Source: Dryas octopetala (Eukaryota; Streptophyta; Magnoliopsida; Rosales; Rosaceae). Taken from it: a DNA stretch of 64,000 bases. The position numbers were made by a program, and so were the translations under genes. Below, one piece after another: positions 10,936 to 22,239 of the stretch. Location: assembly GCA_963921425.1 (NCBI GenBank), contig OY992833.1:7227228-7291227 (forward strand). The letters run 5' to 3'. The notes under the pieces were generated by a model that saw nothing but the letters and a program-made list of their open reading frames with translations, was not told the DNA's origin and searched no databases. The first letter of the stretch is position 1; the number at the start of each line of letters is the position of its first letter.

Positions 10936-12392
10936 GTTAGCATTACTATTTTATAATAATTTTCTAATGGAAATACTAAGGGTTGAAGCTGTTGTACTTC
11001 TTGGTCAATTTGTTGTACTATTTTAATATCTTATGTGTTAAAATATTTTTGTCATATTTTGCTTGTTTTACCATGCAAAACTACTAGTGTACGTGCACAA
11101 AATCATGCATTCAACAATCTTAGCAAGTTCATTCAGACACCACGTTGAAGAAACAGAGTAATTTCTTGAAAAAATGACGACTGAAATTCTTGATTCATCA
11201 ATTGTTTTAAGGAGTTCTGGCGACAATAATACAAAACCAATTGCAACTCTAAAAGTGTGGATATTCCTTTCAGACGCAAAGCTGTGTATATATAAATGGT
11301 TCGTGAAACTTTTGCGAGTGTCCTCAACACGTGATACCGCAGTGGAAGAGAAGGTGATGAAGAGATTTGGGTGGCCATGTTACTAAAGAGTATTAATTAA
11401 TTTGCACACCCAGCTGGGAATGAATAAAGATGGTTAGACTTACTTCGTACAAGCTAGCCATCAGTCTTGGACCAATTTCTGATTCAAATAGGAACACAAA
11501 GAAGACAAGGTCAATGTAAACGGAAGAAGGAGCACCTAAACATATTTAATAATTAAGAGGCCATGTTATCTCGATTTGTCTTATAATGACTGAAGGCTGA
11601 CCCGTAGCAAGTTGAAAAAATAAAATCAATTAATATATAACATTGAGATCAAGATCCACCAATAATAAAACATCCAACTAATTATTTTCTATTCATTCCA
11701 GCTAGCAAAACATTTTCTGAGGAGGTAGTTAGGACGAAACAACTCTGGTCTTTTTTTTTTGGCCAATGAAACAACTCTGGTCTAAATCTTGCAATCCCAC
11801 ACCAAGATTTGTGTCAAGACGCCACATAGCTTGCGTCAGATACCTTGCGCCTGGTGCATAGAAATATCGCTGCACGTCAAGTGGGGCAACAAGTGGCGGA
11901 GCCAGAAAAGTTAAACAATAAGCACGCTACATTTTTTTAAGTAACATGCAATTCAAGCTATTTTTCTATCTTATTAGAAAGCTTCTTAATTTTATACTCT
12001 CTTTAATATTAAATTTGTTACATAAGTAAATATTAATCAAAGAGAAAAAGAATGTATGTTCACACTCAAAGTAAAAGAAAGGTTTGAAATTAAGAATTAA
12101 CATTTGAGTAAGAGAGAGAGTGAGAAAAAAATACAAGGAAGACACTTGAGAGAGTGGGCACTTAGAGCTAAATTTTATAGCAAATTATAAATAAATTAAT
12201 AAATAATTTGTAAATTACATAATAGTCAATATATAATTTGGTATTCCTTAATAGTCAATTGCATATTATCATAAATTACATAACTCTCAATAGCCCAACC
12301 CATTGCTTTAGTTAATTTAAATATTTATTATGTACAATTATTATTTTGCCCTTTTGTTATTTTTCTTTTTTTTTTTTGCACAAGGAATTTTA

Positions 12393-12441
<49 letters not shown>

Positions 12442-13467
12442 TTGTCTTCCCACTTCCTTCACCTCGCTGCCTCCATTGTCGAAGGGCTACAGAGTCACTG
12501 TCAGTGACAACGACATTGACAACGATCTCTGTCACACCTAGTGAAGCATGTCCATGAGCTTCGTGGAGTAGATTGAGCTCCGTTTGGTTGTCGAGAAACC
12601 ATAGGAAAGGAAAAGAAAATGAAAGTTAGGGCTCAATTTTTCGTTTTCTCTTCCTATTATTTCTCATAAAGCAATTGGAATTCTAGATTCAGTAAGGGCC
12701 TGATCTTTGTGTTCAGCGAGGTTTTAATTTTTTTATTTTGCTGTAAATTCTAGATTTAGAGCTCAATTTCAATTTTTTTGGTTAGGTTTTCAATTGATTG
12801 TCTTATAGCAAGCATATTATATATGTATTTTTTGTGCCTAATTTTGTGGATTTCGTGATGGTTATGTTATGTATGTGACTGTTGGAGTTAGATCTAGAAT
12901 GAGCTCATAATCCATAATTTCTATGCTCGATTTCTCAGACACACACGGTTCGACAATGTCTGTTTTAAATTGTTTACTCTCTGACAATATATGTTTCATT
13001 TAGTATATAACTTTGATTTGCTTTGTTTTGTTATTTTGATTTTAAATTCAATTTATCTTTAATTTGTGTTTATAGGGGTGGTGTTGGGTGTAGAATTTGC
13101 ATGTCGAAGCTTATAAACTTTGCAAATATTGTCTGTTAGTTTAACCTTTGGTGACTATCATACAATATCCATTTTATTTAGTTTATAATTTAGTTTTGTT
13201 ATTTTGATTTTAGGTTATGTTTTTCTTGGTTTAGAATTTATATATTATAACGGTGTAGAATTGAGGCTTATGGTTAAATGTGGGGTTTAGGGCATATAAT
13301 TGGGTTTAGGGTTATAAATTTGTTTTTTGGGAACTTTTACTTTAGGTTAATGTTTTCAAACACTGTCATACAGTCATTGTTTGGTTTTTTATATAGTCAT
13401 GGATTGTTATTAGTGTCATAGGATTTTTCAGTGTTTGTTTGCACAATTACTGAATTAATTCTTGATA
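10936..13467. other. Intergenic region with dispersed-repeat debris
   Basis: No gene is supported. Contents: a repeat at 11835-11929 related to one at 20232-20346; a (CT)n tract at about 12395-12439; and a leader-like stretch (12440-12620) followed by AT-rich DNA resembling a degraded transcribed unit. The last 9 bases (13459-13467, TTCTTGATA) are the left TSD of the Mutator-like element. Confidence 0.5.
11835..11929. repeat. Dispersed repeat copy A (GTGGCGGAGCCAGAAAA type)
   Basis: Shares GTCAGATA, CTTGCGC, TGGTGCATAGAAATAT and GCAACAAGTGGCGGA blocks in the same order with 20232-20346. Words like GTGGCGGAGCCAG recur in plant dispersed repeats, but I cannot assign this one to a superfamily. 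Confidence 0.6.
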
Positions 13468-13906
13468 GGAAAAATTTTAGCAAAAGGACTCGACTTTTAC
13501 CCATTTTTTCAGTTGAGGATGCGATATTCAAAGTGTTCCAATTAAGGACTCCAAACTTACTTAAGCATCAATCAAGGATTCTTCGTCAAATCTGTCAAAA
13601 CATCCGTTAAAAATTGATCATGTGACTTGCACGTGATCAATTTTTAGGGGCAAATTTGTCCTCTCCATTAACAAATAATTCTAAAAGAATTAAAAAAAGG
13701 AATTAAAGAAAAAAAAAAAGGCAGGGAGGATGCAGAACCCTACCCCAGCCTAGCCCAGCCCAACCCCGACCTTCCTCACCTCCACCCCACCTCCTTCCCC
13801 CACTCCGGCTGTCGACCCCTCCCTCCGCGCCGGCGATCAGCGACTCCGTTCCCGCTTGCACCGCTCTCTCCCCTCTGCTACATCTCTCTCTTCCTCTCTA
13901 TCTTTT

Positions 13907-13908
<2 letters not shown>

Positions 13909-13948
<40 letters not shown>
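13909..13948. repeat. (CT)n microsatellite in the MULE interior
   Basis: About 40 bp of CT dinucleotide downstream of a GC-rich, leader-like segment of the MULE. A pair of near-identical short repeats (CAAGAATCAAATCCCTTGCT, about 14177 and 14230) lies further in. Confidence 0.85.
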
Positions 13949-13950
<2 letters not shown>

Positions 13951-14745
13951 TTTCTCTCTTTCTTACTTGGTGTTCTTCACCCAGTAATGGTGATGAATTA
14001 AGCCATTGATTACAGAGAAAAAATGTAAATGGCAATTGATAAAGACAAAATTGCAACCCAGAAAAGTAAGAAAAAGAACAAAATCCCCCACTTCAAGAAT
14101 TATACAAGATCAGAGACAAAATATAAATAAAACCCAGAAATTGACAATGAAATCTAGCTTAAATAAAAACCCCTTTCAAGAATCAAATCCCTTGCTACAA
14201 TTTCAATGCACACAGAGTGAGAGACAATTCAAGAATCAAATCCCTTGCTGCAATTTCTAGCCAAAACTTATAGCAGAGTAACATTCATATAACAAAAAGG
14301 AAAAAAAAAAAAAACCAAAATCCTAAATCGTCAGGTAGTACAAATGAAACCCAATCTCCACTTCACGAATAAGAAATCAAAACCTATGAGAAAAAAAAAC
14401 AATCCTAAATCCAAACCCTCCATAGTTATCACAAGAAGATCTAGCTCTTAAAAAATAATAATAATAATAAATAAACCCAGAAAAATAAAACAAACCTTAA
14501 GAACTAACAATATCTGGTCGTGATTTTTTTTCTTTTAGAGAAGAAGAATGGAGCTCAGAGATGAGTGGGAAGAAGAAAAGTGTGAGGACCTTGTTCTTTT
14601 GGAGGTCTTCTCGGAGTTCGATTCTGGAGGCAGCGAAGTAAGAGAGAGGGAGAGGGAAAGTTGCATAGGGAGGTCATTGATCAGGGGGAGGAGACGAGTC
14701 GCAAACGCAGGAGGATTAGGTAGTTGATAGCCGGTGGCCGGAGAG

Positions 14746-15001
14746 TGTTAGACCCCTTTCAACCTTGACCCAAATATACAGAAGAAATGAAGAAGAAGAT
14801 GGAAGGAAGAGCTGGAGACACAAAAGCTCTAGAGGATATACTCTTGATTTAATTCATAACTCCTTACAAGTAAAGAGCCGAGGGCTTATATCCCAATCCT
14901 AGGCTGCCAGCTGGCATTTACAATCAATTAAAAGATAACAGAAAAATAGTAAATGTAACTATATATGGTAAATGTGATTATAAGATCACAGCTTCGTAAC
15001 A
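14746..15001 (-). repeat. 3' LTR of the gypsy element
   Basis: Begins TGTTAGACCC and ends CTTCGTAACA on the plus strand. Next to it, at about 15002-15020, lies TACCCTCCCTTTAACATA. Read on the minus strand this is a purine-rich tract, the expected plus-strand primer next to the 3' LTR. Confidence 0.93.
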
Positions 15002-15033
15002 ATTACCCTCCCTTTAACATAAACCTTGTCCTC

Positions 15034-15122
15034 AAGGTTGTTCAAAACTGGAAATTAGGGAATTTGCTGGTGAAGTCATCATAATCTTCCCATGTTGCAT
15101 CTTCTACATTGAGTCCTTTCTA
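15034..15122 (-). pseudogene. Chromodomain remnant of the gypsy integrase
   Basis: After an in-frame TAG at 15120-15122 the frame continues as KGLNVEDATWEDYDDF, the aromatic and acidic core of retrotransposon chromodomains. The stop sits where the family has Trp (TGG to TAG). Family role: targeting integration to chromatin. Confidence 0.75.
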
Positions 15123-16450
15123 GTGAACAAGTGGTTGAGGACCTGCAGCATTTCCCTTCTTATAAATCCTTTTCTGTAACACAGCTTCAGCGGTTTCATG
15201 TAGAATTCCATCTTTTGTAATGCAAGGAAGTGTAGCAATTAGGATCACAGCTGCACCAAGATGTTTCTTCAAACAACTGACATGAAAAACAGGATGTATC
15301 GTGGTTCCTGCAGGTAATTTCAACTTGTATGCTACCTTCCCAATCCTCTCAATGACTTCATAAGGACCATAGAACTTTGGGTGTAACTTGTGGAAAGAAT
15401 GAGAAGCCAGAGATTGCAGTTGATAAGGAACCAACCTCAAATAAACGAAATCACCCACACTGAATTCTTTCTCAGTTCTGTGTTTGTTAGCTTGAGTCTC
15501 CATTCTTTCTTGAGCCACTTTCAAATTTATCTTGAGCATGGATATGATCTTGTCCCTCTCCATGAGTGTCTGTTCCACCAAATCCAACCTTGCAGACCCA
15601 ACTTCATAAGAATTAACATGTGGTGGTGGATATCCATAGACCAGCTCAAATGGTGTTGCCTTTGCAGATGTATGGAAAGCAGTATTATAGCTCTATTCTG
15701 CCCAGGCTAACCATTGGACCCATTTCTTAGGTTGATATCCTGCAAAACACCTTAAATAGGTTTCAAGGCATCTATTCACCACCTCAGTTTGCCCATCACT
15801 TTGAGGGTGATACCCTAAGCTCATGTTCAATTTAGAACCCCTGCAATTTAAATATTTCCTTCCAAAAAGCACTCACAAATATAGGGTCTCTGTCACTCAC
15901 AATAGAGGATGGCATTCCATGGAGTTTGAAAATGTGATCAATAAAGACTTGAGCTACTATGACAGCTGTGAGTGGATGAGCCAAAGCAACAAAATGTGCA
16001 TATTTTGTCAACCTGTCTACCACAACCAGAATCACTGATTTACCCTTGCATGATGGCAACCCAACTACAAAATTCGTGCTGATATCAGTCCAGACTTGGA
16101 TTAGAATTTGTAAGGGTTGTAACAAGCCTGGATGTGCTATCGTTTCATACTTGTTCTGCTGGCATACTGAGCATTCTGCAACCCATTGTCTGATATCTTT
16201 TTTCAGTCCCTGCCAATAAAAACCCCTCATAATTCTTTGATAGGTTTTGAGTACCCCAGGATGTCCTGCAGTGGGAGTAGTATTATGATCTTCAAAAATT
16301 TTAACCCTCCATGTTGATGTTGAACTAAGGACAATTCAAAATTGATACTTCAGAAACCCATTATCCACCTAAAATTTTCGCAATTTAGACTGTTGATCAG
16401 TACTTGCATCTATTGCAGCCAACTCTTGCAACTTGTTAATTGTCCATTCA
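15123..16450 (-). pseudogene. Integrase (zinc-binding and DDE core) of the gypsy element
   Basis: The minus strand encodes WVAECSVCQQNKYE (second half of the HHCC zinc module), DISTNFVVGLPSCKGKSVIL with a catalytic Asp, and IVSDRDPIFVSAFWKE with the second Asp. C-terminal to that are VGDFVYLRL and FYGPYEVIERIGKVAYKLKL, the usual GPY/F-type region. The frame breaks near 15832 and has a stop at 15693-15695 in the catalytic-core region, so no functional enzyme is made. Confidence 0.88.
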
Positions 16451-16452
16451 TC

Positions 16453-18031
16453 CTACTCCACATGTCTTCTCAGTTCATCCAGCCACCCAAAATAAGGGTA
16501 AGATATTGTTGTACATTCAAATTGACTACTTAGGGAAGTTTCTGCAAGTTGTTTAGCGCCATGAACTCTGGAGAGTTCATCTGCAACGACATTTTCAATA
16601 CCATGCTTGTATTGTATCTCATAATCAAACCCAAGCAACTTAGCCACTCACTTATGTTGGAATGGAGTGTTAGCTCTTTGATTCAAAACGAACTTCAAAC
16701 TGTTGTGATTAGTTTTGATCACAAAATGTCTTCCTTGTAGATATCCTTTCCATTTTCTCACTGCATGCACAATACCAATGAGTTCTCTTTCATAAGTTGA
16801 CAATGCTTGATTCCTAGGGCCCAGAGCTTGACTTGTAAAAGCTATTGGTCTGCCCTTTTGTTCTAAGACTGCCCCAATTCCAATACCTGAATCATCACAC
16901 TCAATTTCAAACGGTAAATTGAAATCCGGTAAAGCTAGAACTTGTGGTGAAACCATGATGTTCTTTAGATGTTGAAACGCTTCAGTTGCAACATCAGTCC
17001 AAAGAAACCCACCTTTCTTGGTTAATTGATATAAAGGCTGGCAAATCTTACCATATCCAGGTACAAACTTTCTGTAGTAACCTGTTAGCCCCAAAAATCT
17101 CCTTAACTCCTTGACTGTTGTGGGAATAGGCCAATCCACAATGGCTTGCAGCTTTGATGGGTCAGCTGTCACTCCCTCTCTAGACACAATGTGGCCCAGA
17201 TATTCCACCTTGCTTTAACCAAAAGCACATTTTTGCTTTTTAACAAATTAGTTGATGTTGTTGGAGTATTTGCAAGGCCTGCTGTAAATGAGACAAGTGT
17301 TCTTCCCAACTCCTACTATAAATCAGTATATCATCAAAGAAAACTAATAGAAACTTTCTCAAAAATGGTCTAAACACATCATTCATAAGATTTTGGAAGG
17401 ATGCAGGTGCATTGGTTAGCCCAAATGGCATGACCAAGAACTCATAGTGGCCCTCATGTGTTCTGAAAGCTGTTTTTTCCACATCTGTAGGATCCATCCT
17501 GATTTGGTGATAACCTGATCTCAAATCCAGCTTAGTGAAATACTTAGCACCATGCAATTCAACCAATAAGTTATCAATCAATGGTATGAGGTACTTATCT
17601 TTAATAGTGACTTGATTAAGCTCCCTGTAATCCATGCACATTCTTCATGTTCCTTCTTTCCTTTTTACCAACAGCACAGGGGACGAGAAAGGACTGTGAC
17701 TTGCTTGTATAAACCCTGAACTCAACAACTCTTGTACTGCTTTCTCAATTTCAATTTTTTGAAGTGGGCCATAGTGATAGGGTTTGATACTAGGTGGTTT
17801 AGCTCTTGAAATGAGAGGAATTTTGTGATCATGGGGTCTGTTTGGTGGTAAGGTAGTCGGGGTGTGAAAGACATCATCAAATTCTGACAAAACTTCTTTT
17901 AATTCCTCCAACTGCTTGGTGTTCAGATCACATGCTTCATTTTTGTCGGCTGCCATGGAATAAAGAAAGATTCCCAAGCTTGAAGAATGAAAAATTCTTT
18001 CAAGATGTTGCAGAGTTGCTTCTTGTACCAA
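16453..18031 (-). pseudogene. Reverse transcriptase and RNase H of the gypsy element
   Basis: Minus-strand blocks in order: [59 protein letters not shown], then FFDDILIYS (catalytic Asp-Asp, with Phe-Phe in place of the usual Tyr, about 17328-17345). The tether and RNase H follow: TGYYRKFVPGYGKI, LGPRNQALSTYERELI, ENVVADELSRVHG. Stops at 17645-17647 (Trp position), 17215-17217 (Gln position) and 16648-16650 (Trp position) interrupt the frame. Confidence 0.92.
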
Positions 18032-18113
18032 AGGTGCTTGAGGTTGAGTGCTTTCTATTTTTTATCTTACTGCCTCCACACTAAACTCTATAGTTAGAAG
18101 CTGAAAATCGATC

Positions 18114-19508
18114 CTATGACACAAGGCTTATTGAGGATAACCATTGCAGTCCTAGTACCACATCACAGCCCCCAAGAGGTAAGGCAAAAAGACTGGAATC
18201 ACACACATAATCACTCATAGAAAGAGTAGTGTTCAAACACCCCTTACTCTTAACTTGACCCTCATCTGCTATCAACACCTCAAACTCATTAGTGGGGTTC
18301 AATTTCCAACCAAGCTTTTTGATCAACCTACAATCCACAAAGTTGTGAGTACTGCCAGAATCCAAAAGAATAGTTACAGGGCAATTCCTAATGAAACCTG
18401 CAACTTTCATGGTTATGATAGACTTTGTGGCCGTTGTACCATAAAAAACAGACTCACTAAGCTCCATTTGTTGTAATTGCCCGGAGGAATCAACCACAGT
18501 TTCTTCATCTGTTAATCGTTGATCCTCCACCTCCCAATTCACATATAGAACCAATAATTGTTTCTGATTACATCGATGACCCCGTGTATATTTTTCTTCA
18601 CAGAAAAAACAAAGTCCCTTAGACTTCTTCAATTGGACTTCCTCAGGTGTCAATTTTTTGAACAAGAGTAACCCAGTAGGCTTAACATTATTACTAGGTG
18701 GTGGTAAGATAGCTAATGGTTTTGCAGCAGAGCCAGGACCTGGAACTGGTGAGGGTTTAACTATAGACTTAAGTTCACTCACCTTAGCATCAATTTGAGC
18801 AGCTATAGCAATTGCCTCATGAACATTCGAAGGACGCAGCAACTTAACATCAAATTTTAATTCCTTCTTGAAGCCTCCCAGAAAACAACTCTTAAGTAAA
18901 ATAGGTCTAATTTCTCTAGTGCGATTTGTCAATCGGTGAAATTCAGTAACATAATCCTTTAGAGTACCTATTTGCTTCAGTTTGAAAAGAGCCTCAGCAC
19001 TATCATCAAATTCCGATGGCCCAAATTCTCTGCAAAAGGCACGAGTGAAATCCTCCCAACGTGGGGTCGTCGCTAGGCAATCCATCCAACGAAACCACTG
19101 TAGTGTGTCGTTCTCGAGATGAAAAGAGACGGTGACCACTTTTTGATGCTCCTGCGTGTTGTAGAGAGAAAACAATTGCTTCGCTCTGTAGATCCAAGCT
19201 AATGGATCATCCCCATCGAAAAAACGAGGAAAATCGATTCGTTTTGGCAATGGTTGACGCTGCGCACCTCCCCAACTCCCATCGAGACGACAGCGACGAC
19301 AATAACGACCATCGATGGTCTCAGCTACATCCTCGACGTTTGATCCACCCTCGCCGCACTGGGTAAAATACACACTGAGTTTGGCATCACCAGTGGCTGG
19401 AAGTGAATCCGTCAAGGATTTAAGCTCGGTAGTGAAAGCAGTGATGGAAGTTTCAACGGCGGTCAGACGAGCGTCCATGTGCTTCGCGCGCGTGAGATAG
19501 CGGGGCAT
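18114..19508 (-). CDS. Gag and aspartic protease ORF of the gypsy element
   Basis: The longest uninterrupted retroelement frame in this element. The Met encoded at 19506-19508 is the first one clear of the LTR and primer site; an alternative is the Met at 19476-19478. Seen: capsid-type region (RIDFPRFFDGDDPLAWIYRA, then LQWFRWMDC and FTRAFCREFG); the CCHC knuckle CFFCEEKYTRGHRC; and the retropepsin motif LLDSGSTHNF followed by VVLGLQWL. The frame is open to a stop at 18114 before pol. Gag would form the particle; protease would process the polyprotein. With pol broken, it could only be active in trans. Confidence 0.88.
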   Translation of the reverse strand: MPRYLTRAKHMDARLTAVETSITAFTTELKSLTDSLPATGDAKLSVYFTQCGEGGSNVEDVAETIDGRYCRRCRLDGSWGGAQRQPLPKRIDFPRFFDGDDPLAWIYRAKQLFSLYNTQEHQKVVTVSFHLENDTLQWFRWMDCLATTPRWEDFTRAFCREFGPSEFDDSAEALFKLKQIGTLKDYVTEFHRLTNRTREIRPILLKSCFLGGFKKELKFDVKLLRPSNVHEAIAIAAQIDAKVSELKSIVKPSPVPGPGSAAKPLAILPPPSNNVKPTGLLLFKKLTPEEVQLKKSKGLCFFCEEKYTRGHRCNQKQLLVLYVNWEVEDQRLTDEETVVDSSGQLQQMELSESVFYGTTATKSIITMKVAGFIRNCPVTILLDSGSTHNFVDCRLIKKLGWKLNPTNEFEVLIADEGQVKSKGCLNTTLSMSDYVCDSSLFALPLGGCDVVLGLQWLSSISLVS

Positions 19509-19538
19509 ACACAGGAAGGGAACAAGGATCAAATAGAT

Positions 19539-19551
19539 GGATCCAATACCA
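19539..19551 (-). other. Primer-binding site of the gypsy element
   Basis: On the minus strand TGGTATTGGATCC follows the 5' LTR after two bases. It shares TGGTAT with the plant initiator-Met tRNA site (TGGTATCAGAGC) and then diverges. The primer is either initiator Met with mismatches or another tRNA. Confidence 0.6.
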
Positions 19552-19553
19552 AA

Positions 19554-19809
19554 TGTTAGACCCATTTCAACCTTGACCCAAATATACAGAAGAAATGAAG
19601 AAGAAGATGGAAGGAAGAGCTGGAGACACAAAAGCTCTAGATGATATACTCTTGATTTAATTCATAACTCCTTACAAGAAAAGTGCCGAGGGCTTATATC
19701 CCAATCCTAGGCTGCCAGCTGGCATTTACAATCAATTAAAAGATAACAAAAAAATAGTAAATGTAACTATATATGGAAAATGTGATTATAAGATCACAGT
19801 TTCGTAACA
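19554..19809 (-). repeat. 5' LTR of the gypsy element
   Basis: 256 bp, starting TGTTAGACCC and ending TTTCGTAACA on the plus strand. It differs from the 3' LTR at 7 positions by eye and is followed by the GAGAG duplication. Confidence 0.93.
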
Positions 19810-20231
19810 GAGAGGGGAATAGAGGTGGGTGAGGGTAGGGGTAGGAGGATCCTGCGCGCGTCTCCTACCCTCTCTTTTTTCTTTATTTTCTTTTTATGTT
19901 CTTGATTTTTTTTGTCTGTTCTTGATTTTAAGTTAATTGGTTATTTGATTTTTTTTTTCTGGGTTTGACTTAGATTCAAAAGAAAATACAAAAATGCCCT
20001 TTCCTTTCAAGCACGTGCAGGTCACATCACATTTTTAAACATACGTTATAGGAAAATTGACGGAGAGTCCTTGGTTGGTGCTTAAGTAAGTTTGGAGTCC
20101 TTAATTGGAATACTTTGAATGTCGCATCCTCAACTGAAAAAATAGGTAAAAGTCGAGTCTTTTTGCTAAAATTTTCCCTTCTTGATATATATAAAACTGT
20201 GCAGTATTGGTTTTGAATGTTCTTTAGTAGT

Positions 20232-20346
20232 GTCAGATAGCTTGCGCTTGGTGCATAGAAATATTGCATCAAATTAGGGTCTTCAGTAGGGTAGTCACTA
20301 CATGCCAACTGGTGCAACAAGTGGCGGAACCAGAAAATTTAAACAA
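20232..20346. repeat. Dispersed repeat copy B
   Basis: Diverged copy of 11835-11929 in the same orientation, lying just right of the MULE. It carries about 25 extra bases in its middle. Confidence 0.6.
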
Positions 20347-20536
20347 TGGAGGCACTTAAACAAACAGGCTACTGTTTAATTAGAGCACCTCGCTTGTAAA
20401 TTAAACAATCCTTACTTGTAAGACATCTAAATAACACTTCTAATTCAACAACCAATTTCAACCACAATTCAAAATCGGTCTCAAACCTACACCAAGTAAC
20501 TTCTAATTTAATTAGAGCATAACTAATAAAGTTTAC
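20347..20536 (-). repeat. Fragment of a family-A long LTR
   Basis: AACACTTCTAATTCAACAAC and the following 90 bases resemble 44393-44480, the terminal zone of the LTR at 44196-47050. No TG/CA ends remain here, so this is an old truncated piece. Confidence 0.45.
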
Positions 20537-21073
20537 TGTCACGCCTCAATCTGGGTTTAAGAGTAAATCTATGATTAAAGAGTGAATCACATTCTAATTA
20601 AAGAGTGAAGCATAGTTGTCTAAACCTAAACCTTAATGTTGACCAGCGTGAGCAATTAGGATAAGAAACCTAGGCAACTTGGAGAAGGGATAAGGAAGGT
20701 GACCTAAGCATGGGATGGTAATCATGTTTTAGGTAGAGTGTGTTTCGGTTTTGGACTTGAAAAAGAAAACAAAAATGAAATGATGAGTTTTATTAAGAGA
20801 GGTTAAGCAAGCAATGGCCTTAGAGTGCTTAATGGGTTGTAAAGCCTGGTTTAGTAGACTATTATCCATTTAACTAGGCCTCAAGGATTGGTCAGCCAAC
20901 TAGAGCCCTCTTGGAAAACTCAAAACCTGTCAGTACAACACTTAAACCCCTTCCCACACCTAATAGGGAAAATTGAAGGGATTACTCTTCATTTTCTCTC
21001 CAAACGGCTATAACACCCTCCTTATAACACCCTCCAAACTTCAGGCAAACCTTCCCTCACATTAATTATGACT

Positions 21074-21112
<39 letters not shown>

Positions 21113-22239
21113 AAAGGAGAGGAAGCTAGTTGCCAAAAGAAGAAGAGGACGTGCAGCCTATACTGCCTTTGAAGAAAACTTTGGTAAGAAGTCTGAAATC
21201 CTTTTTCCTAAGTTCTTGAGTATTAATTTTAGATTTTGGTAATGGTTGATTGGCTAGGGTTAACAGCATTACAAGAAATCCAAAGGGTTACATGTTTTAA
21301 ATTTTTGTTTGGCAGCTTTTCAATCTTTTGACCTCGTGCCTTGTTTTTAAATTCTGTATTGTTCTAGAAGGAATTTGGTTATGATGTTTTAGGGATTGAA
21401 ACTAGACATCCTAATCTATATTTTGCGTCAAGAAACACTTGAATCAAACATGTTATGGATTTATAGTGAATTTTGCAAGATATATTAAATGCTGCCACAG
21501 TTCTGCAGAATTTTCATTGAAAAAGTATTAGGTTTTTGTGCACAAAATTCTCTATGCTTAGAATTTAAACATGAAATTGTTACAGTAGGTTTTTTCAATT
21601 GGTTTCATTCAATTTGGTTCAATAAACACATAAATAGCATTTTTGACCACATAAACAATGTTTTGTCAAAATCATTTTTCTGGTGTGAGATTCCACTCTT
21701 CAAAAACCTACTTGAACAACTCTAATGCTTTGAAAATTGTTATGCATGAATATTAACCTATTCACTAAATTTCTGTGAAAAGTCTTGTTCAAATGATTTT
21801 TGTACAACTTTATAAAAATGACAGAGCAAGCACTGCATTTTGGGCCTTTTTGAAAAAAATTGATTGGATGAAAAACTAAAATCCTTTGTTTTAATGGTTT
21901 TTGGCCTATACTCTTAGGCTGAGCAAGTCACATTCCATTCTACTTATAGATAATTCAGAATTTGAGTTGTCAAAACCTCAAGTTTTGAACAAAGAGGCTT
22001 AGAATTCAATTATGCAGAATCCCTCTTTTATTCATTTGACCTTGGTTTTGGTTTTAAACTTTTAAAAGAGTATTTTTAAATGATTTAGAACTTGTATGAA
22101 GTCAGTTGGTATTTAATTATGGATTTAGGAACTCGGATGCAAACCCTAAGTGCAAACCTGAGAAAACCCTAAGTCTGATTTATAAAGGCAAATTCTAATT
22201 TTATCATGCCTTGAACTAGGATACCGTTACCTCTATAAA
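20537..22239 (-). repeat. Probable LTR or 3' end of the degenerate gag element
   Basis: Starts TGTCACGCCTC on the plus strand, which read on the minus strand is a plausible LTR terminus (GAGGCGTGACA). It lies downstream, in the minus sense, of the gag pseudogene. No coding frame is recognisable. A (GA)n tract is at about 21079-21110. The other LTR and the right boundary could not be placed. Confidence 0.35.

Larger units (their letters stand above)
14746..19809 (-). mobile_element. Complete Ty3-gypsy chromovirus (Reina-like by size), decayed
   Basis: A 5064-bp element with 256-bp LTRs (14746-15001 and 19554-19809) flanked by the 5-bp duplication GAGAG (14741-14745 and 19810-19814). On the minus strand the order is LTR, primer-binding site, gag with CCHC, protease, reverse transcriptase, RNase H, integrase, chromodomain remnant, purine tract, LTR. 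This is the chromovirus order. Short LTRs and about 5 kb total fit the Reina clade, but the clade is inference. The LTRs differ at 7 of 256 positions by my count, so insertion is fairly recent. Even so, pol carries several stops and frame breaks, so the element is non-functional. It sits inside the MULE at 13468-20178 and is younger than it. Confidence 0.93.
13468..20178. mobile_element. Mutator-like element (MULE), non-autonomous, split by a gypsy insertion
   Basis: The left end GGAAAAATTTTAGCAAAAGG and right end (inverted GGGAAAATTTTAGCAAAAAG) belong to long terminal inverted repeats. They match over about 130 bp (13468-13600 versus 20045-20178) with few differences. The element is flanked by an exact 9-bp duplication TTCTTGATA (13459-13467 and 20179-20187), diagnostic of Mutator. 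Excluding the gypsy element (14746-19809 plus one 5-bp duplication), the MULE is about 1.64 kb. It lacks a MURA-type transposase. Its interior has a GC-rich stretch (about 13725-13870) and a possible short exon-like segment (about 14537-14640), so a Pack-MULE is possible but no parent gene is recognised. Confidence 0.9.
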
